Shown here piece after piece: positions 61,159-64,000 of a stretch of DNA of 64,000 nt. Within the stretch, counting starts at the first letter, position 1. Every line of letters starts with the position of its first letter. Both the position numbers and the translations under genes were made by a program. Where the stretch lies: the NCBI RefSeq assembly GCF_002846495.1, contig NZ_PJNE01000001.1, positions 2,852,001 to 2,916,000 on the forward strand. Direction: 5' to 3'. The DNA is from Phycicoccus duodecadis. GTDB lineage: Bacteria > Actinomycetota > Actinomycetes > Actinomycetales > Dermatophilaceae. The notes below the pieces were generated by a model that saw only the letters and a list, made by a program, of their open reading frames with translations, did not search any database and was not told where the DNA came from.

Positions 61159-62448
61159 ATGACCCTCGCCCCCGAACGCCACGCCTCGACCAAGCCGCAG
61201 GGCATCAACCCGCGGCTGCGCGTCCAGAGCGACACCCCGCGCCCGCAGCGCCCGGCCCTGAAGAAGTCCGGGCGCCCGAACCCCGCGGCGCACCTGACCC
61301 CCGAGCAGATCGAGGGCATCGGCCACGAGCTCGACGCCCTGCGCAAGGAGGTCATGGACAGCCGCGGCGAGCGCGACGCCGCCTACATCCGCAAGGTCAT
61401 CAAGACCCAGCGCTACCTCGAGATGGGCAGCCGCGCCGTCCTGCTCTTCTCGGGGGTCAAGGTCAAGGGCATCCGGCCCGCGTGGTGGCTCGGCACGGCC
61501 GGGCTGTCGGTGGCCAAGATCCTCGAGAACATGGAGATCGGCCACAACGTCATGCACGGCCAGTGGGACTGGATGCGTGACCCCAAGATCCACTCGACCG
61601 CGTGGGAGTGGGACAACGCCTCCCCGGCCAGCCAGTGGAAGCACAGCCACAACGAGATCCACCACACCTTCACCAACGTCCTCGGCCGCGACAACGACCT
61701 CGGCTACGGCATCCTGCGCGTCGACGAGGACCAGAAGTGGACCCTCTTCTCGCTGTTCCAGCCGATCTGGCACGTGGGCAACGCGCTGCTGTTCGAGTAC
61801 TCGATCGCCGCCTACGACCTCGAGCTCGGCAAGTACGTCGCCACGAAGAACCGGATGACCGACGAGCAGAAGGCCGAGTTCCGCGCCAACCGCTCCGAGG
61901 TGCTGCAGAAGATCAAGCGCCAGGCGACCAAGGACTACCTGGTGCACCCCGCGATGTCGGCCGTCACCGGTTCGGCCCGCACCACGCTGACGGCCAACCT
62001 GGTCGCGAACCTGGTACGCAACGTGTGGACCAACACCGTCATCATCTGCGGGCACTTCCCGCCCGGCATCTCCACCTTCGAGAAGACCTCGATCGAGGGC
62101 GAGACCCGCGGCGAGTGGTACCTGCGCCAGATGCTGGGCTCGGGCAACATCAGCGGCTCCAAGGCCATGCACGTGATGACCGGCAACCTCAGCCACCAGA
62201 TCGAGCACCACCTGTTCCCCGACATGCCGAGCAACCGGTACGCCCAGATCGCCCCGCGGATCCAGGACCTGATGGAGCGCCACGAGCTGCCCTACGTCAC
62301 CGGCAGCCTCTGGAAGCAGGCCGCCTCGGTGTACTGGAAGGTCGTCGAGCTCTCGCTGCCGAACAAGGTCGAGGGCCGTCGCCGCCGCGACATCGTGCGC
62401 CTCGAGCTGAAGAAGGCCCAGCAGAAGCGCCGGCGCGCCCGCCGCTGA
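61159..62448 (+). CDS. Acyl-CoA/fatty-acid desaturase (DesA3-like)
   Basis: A 429-residue membrane-bound di-iron desaturase. The three His boxes are His129-x3-His133 (HNVMH), His164-x3-His168-His169 (HNEIHH) and His346 with His350-His351 (HQIEHH-LFPDMPSNRY). LEMGSRAVLLFSGV and LVRNVWTNTVIICGHFP are the membrane segments. It is close to M. tuberculosis DesA3 (Rv3229c, stearoyl-CoA delta-9 desaturase). The C-terminus is rich in Lys/Arg. The Shine-Dalgarno GGAAGGAC precedes the ATG. It forms an operon with the reductase and is likely controlled by a TetR protein responding to acyl-CoA. Confidence 0.92.
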   Translation: MTLAPERHASTKPQGINPRLRVQSDTPRPQRPALKKSGRPNPAAHLTPEQIEGIGHELDALRKEVMDSRGERDAAYIRKVIKTQRYLEMGSRAVLLFSGVKVKGIRPAWWLGTAGLSVAKILENMEIGHNVMHGQWDWMRDPKIHSTAWEWDNASPASQWKHSHNEIHHTFTNVLGRDNDLGYGILRVDEDQKWTLFSLFQPIWHVGNALLFEYSIAAYDLELGKYVATKNRMTDEQKAEFRANRSEVLQKIKRQATKDYLVHPAMSAVTGSARTTLTANLVANLVRNVWTNTVIICGHFPPGISTFEKTSIEGETRGEWYLRQMLGSGNISGSKAMHVMTGNLSHQIEHHLFPDMPSNRYAQIAPRIQDLMERHELPYVTGSLWKQAASVYWKVVELSLPNKVEGRRRRDIVRLELKKAQQKRRRARR

Positions 62449-62472
62449 CGCGAGACCGCCCTCCGCGCGACC

Positions 62473-62501
62473 GACCCGCCCCTCCCCCGGAGGGGCGGGT
62501 C
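62473..62501 (+). terminator. Terminator hairpin behind the desaturase gene
   Basis: Perfect 13-bp arms GACCCGCCCCTCC (62473-62485) and GGAGGGGCGGGTC (62489-62501) around CCC. Confidence 0.85.
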
Positions 62502-62629
62502 CTTCGCGTTCGGGCCTCCTGACGGGCGGTGCCGTGTCATCGTGGGCGCGGATGAGGCGGGCAGGGCGCGTCGTCCCCCGCCCCCCGTACCCCCGGGCCG
62601 CCCCGCGGCCCACCCCGAAGGTGATCCCC

Positions 62630-63181
62630 GTGCTCCGAGACCTCCTCGCTCCTTCTGCCCGCGCCCTGGCGGTCGGGTCCGTCGTGGCGGCCGCGGTCGC
62701 CCTCGCCGCCCCCGCCGACGCGCGCCCGCTGCCGCGCCCGGGCGGCGTCGCCAAGGTGACGTGGGTGCAGCGGAGCACGACCACGACCACCAGCCCCGAC
62801 GCGACCATGGCGCGCGAGGTGCTGACGCTGGTCAACGTCGAGCGTGCCAAGGCCGGCTGCCCCGCGGCGCACTGGGACACCCGCCTGGCCGAGGCCGCCC
62901 GCCTGCACAGCGTCGACATGGCCACGCGGAACTACTTCAGCCACACCTCGCTCGACGGCCGCTCGCCGTGGGACCGCATCCGGGCCCAGGGCTACCTGTA
63001 CGGCTCGGCCGAGAACATCGCCGCCGGCCAGCCCTCGGCCTCGTCGGTCATGGCGGCCTGGATGAACAGCTCCGGGCACCGCGCCAACATCCTGGCCTGC
63101 GCCAACGTGGCGGTGGGCGTCGGCGTCGGCCGCGGCGGCAGCTACGGCATCTACTGGACCCAGGACTTCGGCCGGGTCTGA
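62630..63181 (+). CDS. Secreted CAP-domain protein (SCP/PR1-like)
   Basis: A 183-residue protein. A signal peptide (about 1-33, ending ADA) is followed by a short Thr-rich linker and a CAP domain: LTLVNVERAKAGCPAAHWDTRLAEAARLHSVDMATRNYFSHTSLDGRSPWDRI, GSAENIAAG, VMAAWMNSSGHRANILAC and YWTQDFG. The CAP cavity residues (His in LHSVDM, Glu in AENIA, His in GHRANI) are all kept. The family is widespread in actinobacteria (YkwD-like) and of unclear role. The GTG at 62630 has GAAGG 8 bases upstream; starts further upstream would add a Pro/Arg-rich stretch before the signal peptide. Confidence 0.85.
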   Translation: MLRDLLAPSARALAVGSVVAAAVALAAPADARPLPRPGGVAKVTWVQRSTTTTTSPDATMAREVLTLVNVERAKAGCPAAHWDTRLAEAARLHSVDMATRNYFSHTSLDGRSPWDRIRAQGYLYGSAENIAAGQPSASSVMAAWMNSSGHRANILACANVAVGVGVGRGGSYGIYWTQDFGRV

Positions 63182-63256
63182 GCCGGTGGCGGCCCGGCAT
63201 CGGGCCGCTCGTGGTCGCTCGGAGCACCCGGACCGCGTCGCCCGTAGCCTGCGGGG

Positions 63257-64000
63257 ATGCTCGACCTCTTCGGCGGGACCCTCGTGGGCCTGGCCCTCAT
63301 GGCAGTGGGCGCGGTTGTCATCGGGTACTCCAAGACCGCGCTCGGCGGACTGGCCGTCCTGGCCGTGGCCCTCTTCGCCTCGGTGCTGCCGGCGCGGCAG
63401 TCGACGGCCGCCATCCTGGCCGTCCTGATCGTCGGTGACCTCGTGGCGGTGTGGCACTACCGCCGCGACGCCGACTGGGCGCTGGTGCGGCGCCTGCTGC
63501 CGGCGGTGCTGCCCGGGCTGGCCCTGGGCTCGCTGTTCCTGGCCCACGTCGGTGACCAGACGCTGCGCCGCTCGATCGGTGGCGTGCTGCTCGTGCTGCT
63601 CGGGCTCCAGCTGTGGTCGCGGCGGCGCCGGGCCGGCAGCGACGAAGGCGCCGCCGGGGCGGCCCGGGCCGCGGGCCATCCGGCCGCCGCCTGGGCTGCC
63701 GGCAGCGCCGCCGGGTTCGCGACGATGACCGCCAACGCCGCGGGGCCGGTGATGACCCTCTACCTGTCGGCCGCCGGCATCGACAAGCGCCGCTTCCTCG
63801 GCACCAACGCCTGGTTCTTCCTGGTGGTCAACCTCGTGAAGGTGCCGTTCTCGATCGGGCTCGGCCTGCTGCACGGCGCCGACGTCGCCCGGGCCGGCCT
63901 GCTGGCCCCGCTGGTCGTGCTCGGCGGGGTGGTGGGGTCCGCCACCGTGGCCCGGATCAGCCAGCGCGGGTTCGACGTGGCGGTGCTCCTCACCTCGGCT
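63257..64000 (+). CDS. TauE/SafE (TSUP) family permease, 3 prime end beyond the window
   Basis: The first 248 residues of a TSUP-family membrane protein (TC 2.A.102), with seven or eight spans visible. Features: GYSKTALGGLAVLAVALFASVLPARQSTAAILAVLIVGD (the family repeat 1), LPAVLPGLALGSLF, and in the second half TANAAGPVMTLYLSAAGIDKRRFLGTNAWFFLVVNLVKVP, which repeats the first. The family exports or imports sulfonates, sulfite and other small anions; the substrate is not known. Start: ATG with TAGCCT 6 bases upstream (63245-63250), a leaderless pattern. Confidence 0.85.
   Translation, partial: MLDLFGGTLVGLALMAVGAVVIGYSKTALGGLAVLAVALFASVLPARQSTAAILAVLIVGDLVAVWHYRRDADWALVRRLLPAVLPGLALGSLFLAHVGDQTLRRSIGGVLLVLLGLQLWSRRRRAGSDEGAAGAARAAGHPAAAWAAGSAAGFATMTANAAGPVMTLYLSAAGIDKRRFLGTNAWFFLVVNLVKVPFSIGLGLLHGADVARAGLLAPLVVLGGVVGSATVARISQRGFDVAVLLTSA

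Overview
The window is a 64 kb chromosomal segment of a very GC-rich Gram-positive actinobacterium. Gene density is high, GTG starts are common, and there are many 1-4 base start/stop overlaps. Several features point to the Micrococcales, and an Intrasporangiaceae-like genus (Janibacter, Phycicoccus, Tetrasphaera or Knoellia type) is my best guess: a 13E12/DUF222-HNH gene, a DesA3-type acyl desaturase with its own reductase, a class 3 intein in DnaB, lutABC, and many start codons that appear to be leaderless. I see no rRNA, tRNA, CRISPR array, insertion sequence or prophage. About 60 protein-coding genes are supported.

Layout. 1-7.9 kb: end of an MFS exporter; a citrate/C4-dicarboxylate two-component system (sensor plus CitB-type regulator) in one operon with a YdeP-type molybdopterin oxidoreductase, divergent from a DctA-type symporter; then DUF429 and VOC genes. 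8-10.8 kb: lutABC lactate-oxidation operon. 10.9-18.4 kb: oxidoreductases, an SOS-box-controlled 13E12 HNH nuclease gene, an aerobic glycerol-3-phosphate dehydrogenase, and DUF2071/membrane genes. 18.4-29.3 kb: stand-alone arginine deiminase with an SRPBCC gene, MmyB-type regulator divergent from an SDR, secreted metallophosphatase, methyltransferase, aldo-keto reductase, class V aminotransferase, serine hydrolase and a RelA/SpoT-domain alarmone synthetase.

29.4-39.4 kb is a coherent peptide-use locus. A minus-strand operon (M19 dipeptidase, binding protein, two permeases, M24-family protein, alpha/beta hydrolase, double Lrp/AsnC regulator) is divergent from the two ABC ATPases. Both peptidase-family proteins have changed metal ligands, so the real substrate may be an unusual amide. 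39.5-49.5 kb: lipoprotein beta-propeller, TAT-exported M23 peptidase with a long leader, SulP transporter divergent from a MerR gene around a perfect 17-bp palindrome, dnaB interrupted by a 412-residue class 3 intein, a DnaA-box-like cluster upstream of dnaB, DUF2277, a CoA transferase and a MATE exporter.

49.5-59.8 kb looks like nucleoside salvage: gamma-glutamyltransferase divergent from an MTA-phosphorylase-like gene that is coupled to an MTA/SAH-deaminase-like amidohydrolase, a DUF985 cupin and an SDR, followed by a BmpA-type nucleoside ABC transporter. 59.8-62.5 kb: ferredoxin-reductase/fatty-acid desaturase operon behind two overlapping TetR-like operators. The end holds a CAP-domain secreted protein and the start of a TauE/SafE permease.

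Strong GC-rich hairpins lie between convergent genes and also, notably, directly behind both ABC binding-protein genes.
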